A stretch of DNA of 64,000 bases, taken from positions 38,138-102,137 of the forward strand of contig QEXX01000048.1 in assembly GCA_003130835.1 (NCBI GenBank). Reading direction: 5' to 3'. The notes below the pieces were generated by a model. That model was given only the letters and a program-made list of their open reading frames with translations, ran no database searches and was not told the DNA's origin. The stretch comes from Anaerolineae bacterium (lineage in GTDB: Bacteria; Chloroflexota; Anaerolineae; Anaerolineales; UBA4823). Position numbers and translations under genes: made by a program. Shown in pieces: positions 16,903 through 27,066 of the stretch (position 1 is its first letter; the number at the start of each line of letters is the position of its first letter).

Positions 16903-18276
16903 ATGGAAAATGATAAGGTATATCAACAGACATTAGACTACCTCTATTCCTTTGTGGATTACAGCTTAACCAAAGCGGATCGCTTAGCACAGGCAAATTT
17001 TAATCTCTCGCGCATGGTTGAACTGATGCACCTTTTGGGCGATCCCCACAAAGCTTATCCTTTGATTCATGTTGCCGGAACGAAAGGCAAGGGGTCAGTT
17101 ACGGCTATGTGTAGCTCGATCCTGCAAGCTGCCGGGTACCGAACCGGTATGTACACTTCCCCCCACCTCGAAGATTACGCAGAACGCATTCAGGTCAATG
17201 GCAAGCCGATCCCTCATTCCGTTCTGGTTGAATTGGTGGAGAGGATTAAACCGCATATTGAAACGATAGCAAACCTGACCACCTTTGAAATAACCACTGC
17301 ACTGGCTTTTCTATACTTCAAGGAGGTGGGCGTTGATGCAGCTGTGATTGAAGTGGGATTAGGGGGGCGCTTGGATGCGACCAATATCGTTTCACCGGCC
17401 GTTTCGGTCATTACTTCGATTTCCTATGATCATACCCAAGTTTTAGGCAAGACTTTGACAGCCATCGCCACCGAAAAATGTGGGATTATCAAACCCGCTG
17501 TTCCAGTGGTTAGCGCACCCCAAGAGGCAGAGCCTATGGCGGTGATCGAACAGATTGCTGAAGCAAGAAATGCCCCATTGAAAGTGGTTGGGAGACATCT
17601 ATTTGCTCATTCCATCAGCCGATCTCTTAATCAGCAAGTCGTTGAATTTTCTTTTCCAAGCGAGGCAAGCCTGGCAAACCACCAAAAGACTCAAGAAAAG
17701 TTTCAATTTGTCCTACCGCTCTTAGGGGATCATCAAGTAGAAAACGCCGCAGTGGCTTATTTAGCTATCGATTGCTTTCGACAGAAAGCTTTACGGATTG
17801 ACGATGCTCAAATCCGTGAAGGTTACTTGAGAGCCTTCTGGCCTGGTCGATTTGAAATCCTTAAGCAAAACCCCGCTATGATTCTGGATTGTGCTCACAA
17901 TCGGGAGTCCTGTCATCAGTTGGTCTTAACCCTAGATACCTACTTCCCTCAAAAAAAAGTCCTATTGATTTTTGGTGCTTCCGAAGATAAAGATATTGAT
18001 GGGATGTTCGATGAACTCCTGCCTCGGGTTGATCAGACAATCTTTGTCAAGTCCTTTCACCCCAGGGCTATTTCGCCTTATCTTCTGTTAGAAAAAGCGA
18101 AACAGTTAGGGACTGCGGCTCTAGTGATTGAAAATATATCGGAGGCTTTAACCCACGCCCTGAGTCATGTTTCTGAAGAACAGGTGATCTTAGTAACAGG
18201 TTCGATTTTTGTCGTAGCGGAAGCACGCCATGCTTGGCAAACGCATCTGCGTTCCACGGTTATAAATCCTGAGTAG
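16903..18276 (+). CDS. folC: Folylpolyglutamate synthase / dihydrofolate synthase
   Basis: Mur-ligase-family enzyme that adds glutamate to folates, and in many bacteria makes dihydrofolate. The P-loop VAGTKGKGSV near residue 46, the SPHLEDYAERI folate-loop segment, GLGGRLDATN and the C-terminal DCAHNRES and FGASEDKD motifs are all present. I start at ATG 16903 (MENDKVYQ), giving 457 residues. A frame extension back to 16648 runs through the divergent SanA-like gene and is not credible. Confidence 0.93.
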   Translation: MENDKVYQQTLDYLYSFVDYSLTKADRLAQANFNLSRMVELMHLLGDPHKAYPLIHVAGTKGKGSVTAMCSSILQAAGYRTGMYTSPHLEDYAERIQVNGKPIPHSVLVELVERIKPHIETIANLTTFEITTALAFLYFKEVGVDAAVIEVGLGGRLDATNIVSPAVSVITSISYDHTQVLGKTLTAIATEKCGIIKPAVPVVSAPQEAEPMAVIEQIAEARNAPLKVVGRHLFAHSISRSLNQQVVEFSFPSEASLANHQKTQEKFQFVLPLLGDHQVENAAVAYLAIDCFRQKALRIDDAQIREGYLRAFWPGRFEILKQNPAMILDCAHNRESCHQLVLTLDTYFPQKKVLLIFGASEDKDIDGMFDELLPRVDQTIFVKSFHPRAISPYLLLEKAKQLGTAALVIENISEALTHALSHVSEEQVILVTGSIFVVAEARHAWQTHLRSTVINPE

Positions 18277-18415
18277 CTGAAGTAGGGTAGAATTTATAAA
18301 AACATGTCTTTGCGAAAAGAGCAGCTCAGTGAAAATTTATGCGGGCTATGCCCAGGTCTGATTGACTTGAGCTATCACCAGATCAAGTCTGTTATATGTG
18401 AAGGGATCAATGTGA

Positions 18416-20980
18416 ATGAGAGAGTTTGATTGGTATTCTAGAGACCAAGAGGAAGAATTCGGCGAAGCTCTTCATCGCCGCACCGAAGAGTTATATCAAA
18501 TTCCGGATAGCATCCCTGACGAACAGGGTATCATCGAATGTCCGGTGCTTCCTTTGCGAGATTTAGTTGTTTTCCCGCACATGATCTCGCCAATCTTTAT
18601 TGAAAGGGAAAGCTCTCTCGAAGCCATCGAAGAGGCGCAAATTTTGGATCAGACTGTGATTGCCTTGACCCAGCGCGATCCAGAGATTGATGATCCGACC
18701 CCGCAGGACCTTCTACCGATTGGGGTGGAGATGGCAGTGGGACGGCTCTTGGAGATGCCGGATGGGTCGAGCTCGGCTTTGGTGCAGGGGCGGCGCCGCG
18801 TTCAGGTCGTGGAATTTACCCAGACTCAGCCTTTTATGAAAGCCCGTGCCCGCCTGATCGATGAAAACCGCGAAGTCGATCGCCAAATCGAAGCCACAAT
18901 GCGCACGGTGTTGGAGCTTTTCAAGAAGTGCGTCGAACTGAATCGAAGCTTGCCAGAAGAAGCCTACCTCTATGCGTTGAATATCGTCGAGCCAGGCTGG
19001 TTAGCAGACATGGTGGTCACAGCCATCGCTCCTTCGATCAAAGAGCGCATAGACTTCTTGATGACCGTTGACCCATTAGCCAGACTCAATAAGGTCGTTA
19101 GCTTATTAGCGCGTGAAGCCGATGTGCTAGAGTTAGAGGATAAAATTCACTCTCGCGCTCAAAGCGAAGTCGACCGCAGCCAGCGTGAATATTATCTACG
19201 AGAGCAGATGAAGGCAATCCAGACTGAACTGGGAGAAGGAGACATCTGGACGCAGGAAATTGAGGAGCTAAGGGAACGGGTGCAACAAGCGAACTTGCCC
19301 CAAGAAGCACAGGAGCGCGCCCTAAAGGAAATTGATCGTTTGAGCCAAATGCCTCCCATGTCACCAGAGATCGGCATCTTGCGCACCTATATTGACTGGA
19401 TTCTCGATTTACCTTGGACGGAAGAAACAGAAGATAACCTCGATGTCAAACATGCCGCCCAAGTTCTCGAACGCGATCATTACGGTTTACCCAAGGCAAA
19501 AGAACGCATTTTGGAATATATTGCCGTGCGCAATCTGAAACCCAAAAAAGTACGCCAGCCGATCTTGTGTTTTGTCGGACCGCCTGGCACCGGTAAAACT
19601 TCTCTGGGTCAGTCCATCGCCAACGCATTAGGGAGAAAATTTGTTCGCTTGTCGTTGGGAGGGGTGCGAGATGAAGCGGAAATACGCGGTCATAGGCGGA
19701 CGTATATCGGGGCATTGCCCGGCCGCATTTTACAAACCATGAAGCGGGCCGGCACAATTAATCCATTATTCATGTTGGATGAGATCGATAAACTGGGCAC
19801 GGATTTTCGTGGTGATCCTGCTGCGGCATTACTAGAGGTTTTAGACCCTGAGCAGAATAATGCCTTTTCGGATCACTATTTAGAGATTCCCTATGACCTT
19901 TCCAAAGTGCTGTTTATCACCACAGCAAACTATACCGGCACGATTCCACCCGCTTTGTTGGATCGCATGGAAGTGATTGAGTTTCCAGGTTATATCGAGG
20001 AGGAAAAACTCGAAATTGCCCAACGGTACTTAATACCACGTCAGTTAGAGGAAACTGGATTAGAAGAGAGCCAAATCCGCTTTCTGCCGAGTGCAATTGT
20101 CAAAATCATTCGAGAATATACTTATGAAGCTGGGGTGCGCAACCTAGAACGTGAAATTGGGCGAGTCTGCCGCAAAATCGCTCGGGCAAAAGCGGAAGGG
20201 AAAAGACACCCAACGGTAGTGACCCCAGCTTTAGTCGAGAAGTACCTTGGTCCGCCTCAATTTTTCAACCTCGAAGCAGAGCGGAAGAATGAAGTGGGGG
20301 TTGCTACGGCTGTTGCGTGGACGGAGTATGGGGGTGAAATTATGCCGGTTGAAGTGCTCTTAATGGAGGGGAAGGGTGGCTTACAAATCACGGGACAGGT
20401 TGGAAACGTCATGCAAGAATCGGCACAAGCTGCCCTGTCTTATCTGAAGTCACGCGCTGAAGATTTCAACCTCAAAATGAACCTTTTCGAGAAGGTCGAT
20501 ATCCATATTCATATTCCAGAAGGCGCCATTCCAAAAGACGGTCCGAGTGCTGGAATCACCATTTGTACGGCCTTGGTTTCTGCTTTTACCGGACGAGAAG
20601 TGTTAAAAGACGTCGGTATGACTGGTGAAATTACCTTGCGCGGCCGCATCCTGCCGGTAGGCGGTATCCGCGAGAAGGTGCTTGCAGCTCATCGCGCCGG
20701 TTTAAAAACCGTGATTCTTCCTAAAAAGAATATGAAAGACCTGATCGATGTGCCAAAGAAAGCTCGCGACGAATTGAAAATTGTCCCCGTCGAAGATATG
20801 GATCAAGTATTACAGATTGCGTTATCGACAGCGCCGCCCAAACGGAAACACTTACGCTTTCTGAAGCGCCTGAGTGAAGAAGATCAAGAAGAGAAAGAAG
20901 AAACGGAAGAAAAAGCTCCTCGATCAAGCTCGTACACGCGCCGTCGCACCCAAACCTCAACCACCCAGCCTGGAGCTTAG
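18416..20980 (+). CDS. lon: ATP-dependent protease Lon
   Basis: Cytosolic AAA+ protease that degrades misfolded and regulatory proteins. Order: N-terminal substrate-binding domain ([15 protein letters not shown] from about residue 42), coiled coil, AAA+ module with Walker A GPPGTGKT (388-395) and Walker B FMLDEIDK, then the protease domain with Ser711 (in DGPSAG) and Lys754 (in REKVLAAH), spaced 43 as in E. coli Lon. Length 854. The last 40 or so residues are an acidic, then Ser/Thr/Arg-rich tail beyond the usual end. Start ATG 18416. A 139-base gap separates it from folC. Confidence 0.97.
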   Translation: MREFDWYSRDQEEEFGEALHRRTEELYQIPDSIPDEQGIIECPVLPLRDLVVFPHMISPIFIERESSLEAIEEAQILDQTVIALTQRDPEIDDPTPQDLLPIGVEMAVGRLLEMPDGSSSALVQGRRRVQVVEFTQTQPFMKARARLIDENREVDRQIEATMRTVLELFKKCVELNRSLPEEAYLYALNIVEPGWLADMVVTAIAPSIKERIDFLMTVDPLARLNKVVSLLAREADVLELEDKIHSRAQSEVDRSQREYYLREQMKAIQTELGEGDIWTQEIEELRERVQQANLPQEAQERALKEIDRLSQMPPMSPEIGILRTYIDWILDLPWTEETEDNLDVKHAAQVLERDHYGLPKAKERILEYIAVRNLKPKKVRQPILCFVGPPGTGKTSLGQSIANALGRKFVRLSLGGVRDEAEIRGHRRTYIGALPGRILQTMKRAGTINPLFMLDEIDKLGTDFRGDPAAALLEVLDPEQNNAFSDHYLEIPYDLSKVLFITTANYTGTIPPALLDRMEVIEFPGYIEEEKLEIAQRYLIPRQLEETGLEESQIRFLPSAIVKIIREYTYEAGVRNLEREIGRVCRKIARAKAEGKRHPTVVTPALVEKYLGPPQFFNLEAERKNEVGVATAVAWTEYGGEIMPVEVLLMEGKGGLQITGQVGNVMQESAQAALSYLKSRAEDFNLKMNLFEKVDIHIHIPEGAIPKDGPSAGITICTALVSAFTGREVLKDVGMTGEITLRGRILPVGGIREKVLAAHRAGLKTVILPKKNMKDLIDVPKKARDELKIVPVEDMDQVLQIALSTAPPKRKHLRFLKRLSEEDQEEKEETEEKAPRSSSYTRRRTQTSTTQPGA

Positions 20981-20983
20981 TTC

Positions 20984-21910
20984 GTGCTTAAATCCCGCCT
21001 TAGATGGATCATCGTTTTGATAGGATGGTTGGTGTCTTGTCAAGGGAGGAGTACTCAGACAACACCCCCATCTGTCCAGGTTAGCGAGTTGCCCCCATCT
21101 CCTACCCTGAGCATGGCGGTTGCAGCAACTCCTACGCTTGCCTACACTCCGACTCCAATGCCGACATTTGGTTCTACTGTTTCGGTAGTTTTTGTGCCCG
21201 ATCAGCAATCGCTCCCTGTGTTGGCTAGCCCTCAGTCAAACGCAGATGTGGTTGGGTATCTAGAAGCCAATCAAACCAATCTGACCGCCAGTGGAAACTA
21301 TCGAAAGGAAGGAGATGACTTATGGGTGGAAATTGGCCTTCCTCAGGGGGGCATGGGATGGGTGAAGGCTGATTATCTGACCACTACGATCCCTGCAGAC
21401 CAATTTTGCTCCAACCCGCAAATCCAGGGTTTTACAGATCAAATCCTAACCATCTTTTCGCAAAAGGATGGGCAGCGGTTGGCGGCTATTGTTAGCCCGA
21501 TTCATGGATTACGCCTGCGTACCCATTGGTCAAATGCCGAGGTCTTTTTGGGGGACAGGCAAATCCTTGACGGTTTATTTCAGGATACAACCACCTATAC
21601 CTTTGGGGTTGAAAAATTCTCGCAGCAGCCCATTCAAGGCACGTTTCAAGAGGTTGTCTATCCACTTTTGATGGATGTATTTGAAGGTGGTATGGAGACT
21701 TGTAATACGTTAGATCAAGGGTTGGCGGCTGATTGGGTGAGCGGGTATATTCAATGGCCCTTTGAATATGCCAATCTAAATTATCTAGCGCGCTTTCGCC
21801 CGGCGCCTGCGCAAGATGAGTTGAATTGGCGAATGTGGGCATTTGGGATTGAGTGGGTCAACCAACAACCAACACTCACTGTCATGGTTCATTACCAATG
21901 GGATTTCTAG
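20984..21910 (+). CDS. Lipoprotein with SH3-like domain
   Basis: Secreted lipoprotein of 308 residues. Signal peptide with lipobox LVSC (Cys19), then a Pro/Thr-rich linker (about 25-65, TPTLAYTPTPMPT), then a bacterial SH3-like domain (about 67-135, with GYLEANQ and LWVEIGLPQGGMGWVKADYL). A C-terminal domain of about 170 residues that I do not recognise follows. SH3-like domains often bind cell-wall peptides. GTG start at 20984, three bases after the lon stop, so it probably reads through from lon. Confidence 0.75.
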   Translation: MLKSRLRWIIVLIGWLVSCQGRSTQTTPPSVQVSELPPSPTLSMAVAATPTLAYTPTPMPTFGSTVSVVFVPDQQSLPVLASPQSNADVVGYLEANQTNLTASGNYRKEGDDLWVEIGLPQGGMGWVKADYLTTTIPADQFCSNPQIQGFTDQILTIFSQKDGQRLAAIVSPIHGLRLRTHWSNAEVFLGDRQILDGLFQDTTTYTFGVEKFSQQPIQGTFQEVVYPLLMDVFEGGMETCNTLDQGLAADWVSGYIQWPFEYANLNYLARFRPAPAQDELNWRMWAFGIEWVNQQPTLTVMVHYQWDF

Positions 21911-21950
21911 ATTAACGAATTTCTCCTTTAAGCTTGAGAAGATTAAGTGA

Positions 21951-21959
21951 TGTTATAAT
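21951..21959 (+). promoter_or_regulatory. Extended -10 promoter for the aminotransferase gene
   Basis: TGTTATAAT is an extended -10 with a perfect hexamer, about 55 bases before ATG 22015. A clear -35 box is absent, as allowed for extended -10 promoters. Confidence 0.5.
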
Positions 21960-22014
21960 CATTTTATCGGGACAACAATTCGAGGGTTTTGCACAGTTGA
22001 AAAGGAGATTGTTT

Positions 22015-23349
22015 ATGCCAGTAATGAACCTACCTGGACCGAAAGCCAAGTCAATTATCAAGCGAGATCGGGAAGTGATTTCGCCTTCTTATCCGCGAGG
22101 GTATCCATTTGTGATGGATCACGGAAAAGGCACCGAGGTATGGGATGTCGACGGGAATCGCTTTTTGGATTTTGCAGCCGGAATTGCAGTGGTTGCTACC
22201 GGCCATAGCCACCCAAAAGTTGTCCAAGCTATCCAAGAACAAGCGGAAAAATTTTTACATATCTCTTCCGACTTTTACCATGAAAAATGGGTTGAGTTAG
22301 GGGAAAAGCTAAATGAGATAGCCCCTTTCATAAGTAATGCAGTGTCGTTTATGACCAATTCCGGCACGGAAAGCGTTGAAACGGCGATCAAATTAGCCCG
22401 ACATTATACTGGAAGAACCGAGTTTATCGGCTTCTTAGGGGCTTTTCATGGCAGGACCATGGGAGCAGTGACCTTCACCGCAAGTAAATCACTCTATCAT
22501 CGGGATTTCTATCCCTTGATGAATGGGGTGACCCATGTTCCATTTCCGAATCCGTATCGGCCTGTCTTAATCTCGCACCCCGACGAAGATTACGGCGAAA
22601 CCGTCGTTCGATATATCGAAGAGCAAATTTTTCGGTTTGTGCTTCCACCTGAGAATGTAGCCGCAATCTTGGTCGAGCCAATCCAAGGGGAAGGCGGGTA
22701 TGTTGTGCCCCCGCCAGGTTTTTTCCCCGCTTTGCGTGAGTTATGCGACCGGTATGGAATCTTGCTCATCGTGGACGAAGTTCAAAGCGGTGTCGGGCGC
22801 ACGGGGAAATGGTGGGCAATCGAGCATTGGGAGGTTGAACCGGATATTGTCTGTGCAGCAAAGGGCATTGCGTCTGGGATGCCGCTTGGTGCTACCATTG
22901 CAAAAGATTACATAATGAATTGGCCAAAAGGGGCACATGGGAATACCTATGGCGGCAACCCTATCTCCTGCGCAGCGGCCTTGGCAACCATTGAATTAAT
23001 TGAAGGTGGTTACATGCAAAATGCCGCTGAAATGGGAGAGTATCTCCTCCGCTTGCTGCGTGAGATGCAAGAGCGTCATCCATCGATTGGCGACGTGCGT
23101 GGCAAGGGGTTAATGATTGGGGTCGAATTTGTAGAAGATCGTCAATCAAAAGTGTATGCTGAAAAGCTACGCGATCTCATCGTGGAGAATGCGTTTCGAC
23201 GAGGTCTGCTGTTACTAGGTTGTGGCAAAAGCACCATCCGTATTTCGCCTCCCTTGTGTGTGACCCGCGCCGAGATCGATGAAGCGATGGAAATCTTTGA
23301 AGAAGCCATAACAATTAGCGAGAGTGAGACCTTAACCCTTGTTGCCTGA
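22015..23349 (+). CDS. Class III aminotransferase (GABA / acetylornithine type)
   Basis: PLP-dependent omega-aminotransferase, 444 residues. Conserved blocks: WDVDGNRFLDFAAGIAV, MTNSGTESVETAIKLAR, FHGRTMGA, EPIQGEGGY, the cofactor Asp in VDEVQSGVGRTG, and the PLP lysine in CAAKGIASG. Sequence features fit 4-aminobutyrate aminotransferase or the broader acetylornithine transaminase family; substrate cannot be fixed. The start is ATG 22015, with AAGGAG seven bases upstream, rather than a longer frame from 21934. The 3' end overlaps the histidine-kinase start. Confidence 0.88.
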   Translation: MPVMNLPGPKAKSIIKRDREVISPSYPRGYPFVMDHGKGTEVWDVDGNRFLDFAAGIAVVATGHSHPKVVQAIQEQAEKFLHISSDFYHEKWVELGEKLNEIAPFISNAVSFMTNSGTESVETAIKLARHYTGRTEFIGFLGAFHGRTMGAVTFTASKSLYHRDFYPLMNGVTHVPFPNPYRPVLISHPDEDYGETVVRYIEEQIFRFVLPPENVAAILVEPIQGEGGYVVPPPGFFPALRELCDRYGILLIVDEVQSGVGRTGKWWAIEHWEVEPDIVCAAKGIASGMPLGATIAKDYIMNWPKGAHGNTYGGNPISCAAALATIELIEGGYMQNAAEMGEYLLRLLREMQERHPSIGDVRGKGLMIGVEFVEDRQSKVYAEKLRDLIVENAFRRGLLLLGCGKSTIRISPPLCVTRAEIDEAMEIFEEAITISESETLTLVA

Positions 23350-24913
23350 TTTTCGCGTCCGTCAACGCGATTACCTTCTTGAGATCAGCCGGGCGATTAC
23401 CCAGGAACTCAATCTGGATAGTCTCCTGGCTCGTATTTTAACGATTTCCATTGAGATGCTTGCCGGACAAGCGGGCTTAATTGCCTTGTGGGAAGAACGC
23501 GGGGGCTGGAGCGTTGCGGCTTCAATTGGCGTTGCCACACCTTTCTTGAGGTACCTTGAATCTTTACTCAGCCAGGTCTCCAATCAAGGCGATCCGAGTT
23601 TGTTAGATTTATCGGAAATCAATCACGTTGTACAAAAGCTCACCCGCACGGCAAGTTTTGGCTTATTGACCGGTGTTGGATTACCGTTGGTGGTGCGTAG
23701 GCGGGTTATTGGGTTGATTTTTATTTTTCGCAACTATGCAGGGGTGTTTTCCTCGAACGATCGGGCTTTATTGCAAAGCTTCGCCGATCAAGCAGCGATT
23801 GCTGTCTACAATGCTCAGCTTTATACCCAAGTTAGCCGTGAAAAGCAACGCCTCGATGCAATCCTAGATTCAGCAGCAGATGGTATCTTGATTATTGCTG
23901 CAGATCATCGCATTGAACGCTGTAACCCGGCTTTTGCTCGCATGGCAGGCATCCCCCAAGCAGCAATTATCGGGCGGCGGCATGAAGATGTGGTTGTTCT
24001 CTCGAAGCAAAAGGATGAGATGACCTTAGAGAAAGCGGAAGCTGGCGGGTGGCCCCTCACCCCTCATGCGACATTATATGTAGAAGGCGATTTACAACGT
24101 CCGAATGGAATTCCCTTACCGGTTGGGATTACATACGCGCCGCTCTTAAATCAAGATGGCTCTTTAATTGGGATTATTGCTACGGTGCGAGATATTACCC
24201 GTTTTCGTGAGGCGGATGAGCTAAAAACTACGTTTATCTCCGTAATCAGTCATGAGTTAAAAACTCCTGTGGCGTTAATCAAGGGCTACGTAAGTACATT
24301 GCGGCGAGAAGATGCCCATTGGGATCCTTCAATCGTCCAAGATAGCCTCGCTGTCATTGAAGAAGAAGCCGATCGCCTAACCGAGTTGATCGAGAATTTA
24401 TTAGATGCCACCCGATTGCAAGCGGGTGTCTTGTCGATCAATTTAGCTGATGTTGCTTTAGTACCATTGATCGAGCGGATTGTCGCCAAGTTTCGCACCC
24501 AAACGACACAGCACAAGTTTGTGGTTGAATTACCGCCTGATCTACCTGTCATCATGGCGGATGAGAACCGCATTTCTCAATTGCTTTCTAATCTCCTTTC
24601 CAATGCCATTAAGTATTCACCAGAGGGGGGAGAAATCCGCATCAGTGGGCAAGAGCGAGCGGAGCAGATCGTCATTTGTGTTTCAGATGAAGGTTGTGGC
24701 ATCTCTCCGGAAGACATCCCCTTTATTTTCGATCGTTTTTACCGTTCTGACACGGCAAAGCGGACAACCAAAGGGGCTGGGTTGGGGTTATACCTTGCAA
24801 GAGCAGTCGTTGAGGCTCATGGAGGACATATTTGGGTTGACCCGAAAACCGAAAAAGGTACTAAAATATGTTTTTCTTTACCGAAAGATGCCAAGAGAAA
24901 ATTAAGTCGATAG
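23339..24913 (+). CDS. Sensor histidine kinase (GAF-PAS-HisKA-HATPase)
   Basis: Cytosolic sensor kinase without a membrane segment. A GAF domain (about residues 10-165), a PAS domain (about 170-290, CNPAFARMAGI), HisKA with the phospho-acceptor His in SVISHELKTPVALI, and HATPase_c with N (LLSNLLSNAIKYSPEGG), G1 (DEGCGIS), F (FIFDRFYRS) and G2 (GAGLGLYLA) boxes. No response regulator lies next to it, so it is an orphan; the receiver/CpaE fusion at 9916-11073 is one possible partner. Start is a TTG at 23339 inside the aminotransferase end; the exact start is uncertain. Confidence 0.9.
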   Translation: MLPDFRVRQRDYLLEISRAITQELNLDSLLARILTISIEMLAGQAGLIALWEERGGWSVAASIGVATPFLRYLESLLSQVSNQGDPSLLDLSEINHVVQKLTRTASFGLLTGVGLPLVVRRRVIGLIFIFRNYAGVFSSNDRALLQSFADQAAIAVYNAQLYTQVSREKQRLDAILDSAADGILIIAADHRIERCNPAFARMAGIPQAAIIGRRHEDVVVLSKQKDEMTLEKAEAGGWPLTPHATLYVEGDLQRPNGIPLPVGITYAPLLNQDGSLIGIIATVRDITRFREADELKTTFISVISHELKTPVALIKGYVSTLRREDAHWDPSIVQDSLAVIEEEADRLTELIENLLDATRLQAGVLSINLADVALVPLIERIVAKFRTQTTQHKFVVELPPDLPVIMADENRISQLLSNLLSNAIKYSPEGGEIRISGQERAEQIVICVSDEGCGISPEDIPFIFDRFYRSDTAKRTTKGAGLGLYLARAVVEAHGGHIWVDPKTEKGTKICFSLPKDAKRKLSR

Positions 24914-24925
24914 AGTGGAGTCATT

Positions 24926-26275
24926 ATGCCAAGATCCGTAGTGAGTTGTCCGAATTGTAAAAGGCCGGTGCAGGCCGAGATTCAGCAGCTTTTTGATCTC
25001 AATCAAGATCCGGCTGCAAAACAAAAATTGCTCTCTGGAGCGTTTAACCTGATTCAGTGTCCCAATTGCGGCTTTCGCGGTACAGCCGCCATGCCAATCG
25101 TTTATCATGATGCGGATAAGGAACTCTTATTAACTTTTGTTCCGCCAGAGTTGGGCTTGCCTCCCAATGAACAGGAACGCATAATCGGTGGATTAATCAA
25201 TCAAGTCATGTCTTATTTGCCTCAAGAAAAACGTAAGGCGTACCTTTTGAGGCCGCAACAAACCTTAACCATGCAAGGTTTAATTGAGCGTGTCCTAGAG
25301 GCCGATGGAATCACCAGAGAGATGCTCCAAGCTCAACAGCAAAGGTTGACGCTCATCCAGCGGTTGCATACAGCCTCATCAGCCGATGTTCAAAAGGAGA
25401 TAATTGGTCAGGAAGATGCGTTGATCGATGAGCAATTTATAGCCTTGCTGGAACGCCTGATTGAGCTTGCGGCAGCCAGTGGGGATCAACAATCTGCCCA
25501 GAAATTAGTTGAGTTGCAGAAACTAGTCATCGAAGAGTCAACCTATGGGCGTCAGCTTAGCCATCAAGTGCAGGAGGTAGAAGCTGCATTAGCCTCTCTG
25601 AAGGAAGCGGGTCAATCCCTAAATCGGGAAAAGTTGCTTGATATTGTCATGGCTGCACCCAATGAGGAGCGAGTCCGAGCGTTGGTCAGCTTTGCAAGGG
25701 CCGGCATGGACTATCAATTCTTTCAGCTCCTGAGTGAGCGAATCGATCGGGTGAAAGGGGAGGAACGCGCTCGCTTAGTCAAGTTACGCGATACCCTTCT
25801 GCAATTCACCCAAGAGTACGACCAAGACCTTGCTCAAAGAGTGGAACAAGCTCGCCAGAGGCTTGAACAGGTGTTGTCTGAACCCGATGTGGAACAAGGA
25901 TTGGTTAAATATAGCCCTGTAATTGACGGCATTTTCTTGTCCGTTTTAGAGCAAGCGCTTGCCCAAGCTGAAGAGCAAAAAGACCAGAACCGTCTAGAAA
26001 AGCTGAAAGGAATCGTTAGGATTGTCGAGAAGGCTAGTGCGCCACCAGAAGAAGTGCAGTTGCTTGAAAAACTGCTGCAAGTGGAGAGTGAAACTGAGCA
26101 ACGTAAAATCCTGGAAGAAAACGCCGAAAAAATCACCCCAGAATTGCTGAACTCGGTGCTTAATCTGGCATATCAGCTTCAAGAGGGTGAAAATAAAGAA
26201 TTAGGTGAACGGGTCAATGCGATTTATAAAACTATGCTGCGCTTTTCGATGGAACGAAGCTTGAAGGTTTCCTAA
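24926..26275 (+). CDS. CpXC-domain protein with long helical region
   Basis: Soluble protein of 449 residues. An N-terminal CpXC domain (about 1-130) has a split zinc-ribbon: CPNCKR near the start and CPNCGFRG about 40 residues later. The rest is Glu/Gln/Leu-rich and predicted helical, with repeated coiled-coil-like segments (ARQRLEQVL, EQALAQAEEQKDQNRLEKL). CpXC proteins are uncharacterised; no enzymatic motif is seen. It follows the histidine-kinase gene by 12 bases and converges on the FHA gene with a four-base overlap. Confidence 0.78.
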   Translation: MPRSVVSCPNCKRPVQAEIQQLFDLNQDPAAKQKLLSGAFNLIQCPNCGFRGTAAMPIVYHDADKELLLTFVPPELGLPPNEQERIIGGLINQVMSYLPQEKRKAYLLRPQQTLTMQGLIERVLEADGITREMLQAQQQRLTLIQRLHTASSADVQKEIIGQEDALIDEQFIALLERLIELAAASGDQQSAQKLVELQKLVIEESTYGRQLSHQVQEVEAALASLKEAGQSLNREKLLDIVMAAPNEERVRALVSFARAGMDYQFFQLLSERIDRVKGEERARLVKLRDTLLQFTQEYDQDLAQRVEQARQRLEQVLSEPDVEQGLVKYSPVIDGIFLSVLEQALAQAEEQKDQNRLEKLKGIVRIVEKASAPPEEVQLLEKLLQVESETEQRKILEENAEKITPELLNSVLNLAYQLQEGENKELGERVNAIYKTMLRFSMERSLKVS

Positions 26276-26937
26276 GCCGCTGGATTGTTTAATCTCAAAC
26301 CGTGCCCACGCACGGTTTGGATGTAATTATGGAGCGGATCGACTTCGGCGATGCGCTGGCGTAAGCGGCGGATCAGCGCATCTAGTGCTTGTTCGGATAC
26401 GAGCACAGCTTCCTTTTCTCCCCAAATTGCCTCGATTAAGGCAGAACGAGGGATGACCTGATCGGGATTCTCGTACAGCATCTCGAGGAGAGTATATTGT
26501 GGCGGGGAAAGCGGGGGGAGAATTTCTTGATCGCGAATCCATACTCTGCGGGAACGTTTATCGAGGCGCAGCGCCTGATTGGCAGCAGAGGACAAAACCG
26601 AGGGCTCTTCCAGCGGAAGTGTAGCCTCTGAACTTAGATAGTAAAACACTTGCGCAAGGGCGATTTGGATGCTATCGCCATCCTGGAGTAGGGTTGGTTG
26701 GGCGATCAGAACGCCATTGACGTGGGTACCGTTTTTACTGGCCAAATCTTCCAAGAAAGTGCCTTGCGCTGTGCGGGTCAAGCGAGCGTGATGTCGAGAG
26801 ACTTGACGTTCGGGGATGACAATATCACATTGCTCATCACGACCGATGAGTAGTTGGTCTCGAATTGCCCAGCGTTGACCATTGAGGGAACCGCCTTGGG
26901 CGACGAGAAAGGGCACATTTTCAAGGTTTTCTTTCAT
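26272..26937 (-). CDS. FHA domain fused to winged-helix transcription regulator
   Basis: Two domains: an FHA phosphothreonine-binding domain (about residues 22-95: LLIGRDEQCDIVI, QVSRHHARL, LEDLASKNGTHVNG) and an OmpR/PhoB-type winged helix (about 125-220: LSPPQYTLLEMLYENPDQVI, IRRLRQRI, TVRGHGLRL). There is no receiver domain, so phosphothreonine recognition probably replaces aspartate phosphorylation as the input. It is transcribed divergently from the Ser/Thr kinase, the likely writer of the FHA ligand. Start ATG 26937. Confidence 0.88.
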   Translation of the reverse strand: MKENLENVPFLVAQGGSLNGQRWAIRDQLLIGRDEQCDIVIPERQVSRHHARLTRTAQGTFLEDLASKNGTHVNGVLIAQPTLLQDGDSIQIALAQVFYYLSSEATLPLEEPSVLSSAANQALRLDKRSRRVWIRDQEILPPLSPPQYTLLEMLYENPDQVIPRSALIEAIWGEKEAVLVSEQALDALIRRLRQRIAEVDPLHNYIQTVRGHGLRLNNPAA

Positions 26938-27066
26938 CTGTCACTATCTCACCGTGTATAATAACACAAGGTTCGATTTTTGACCGTAGAATCCGAGATC
27001 ATTCCCTTGTTGTTCTTGATACGGTGAATACGCCGCTCTTACCGATCAAGACCATAGGGTAGGGAC

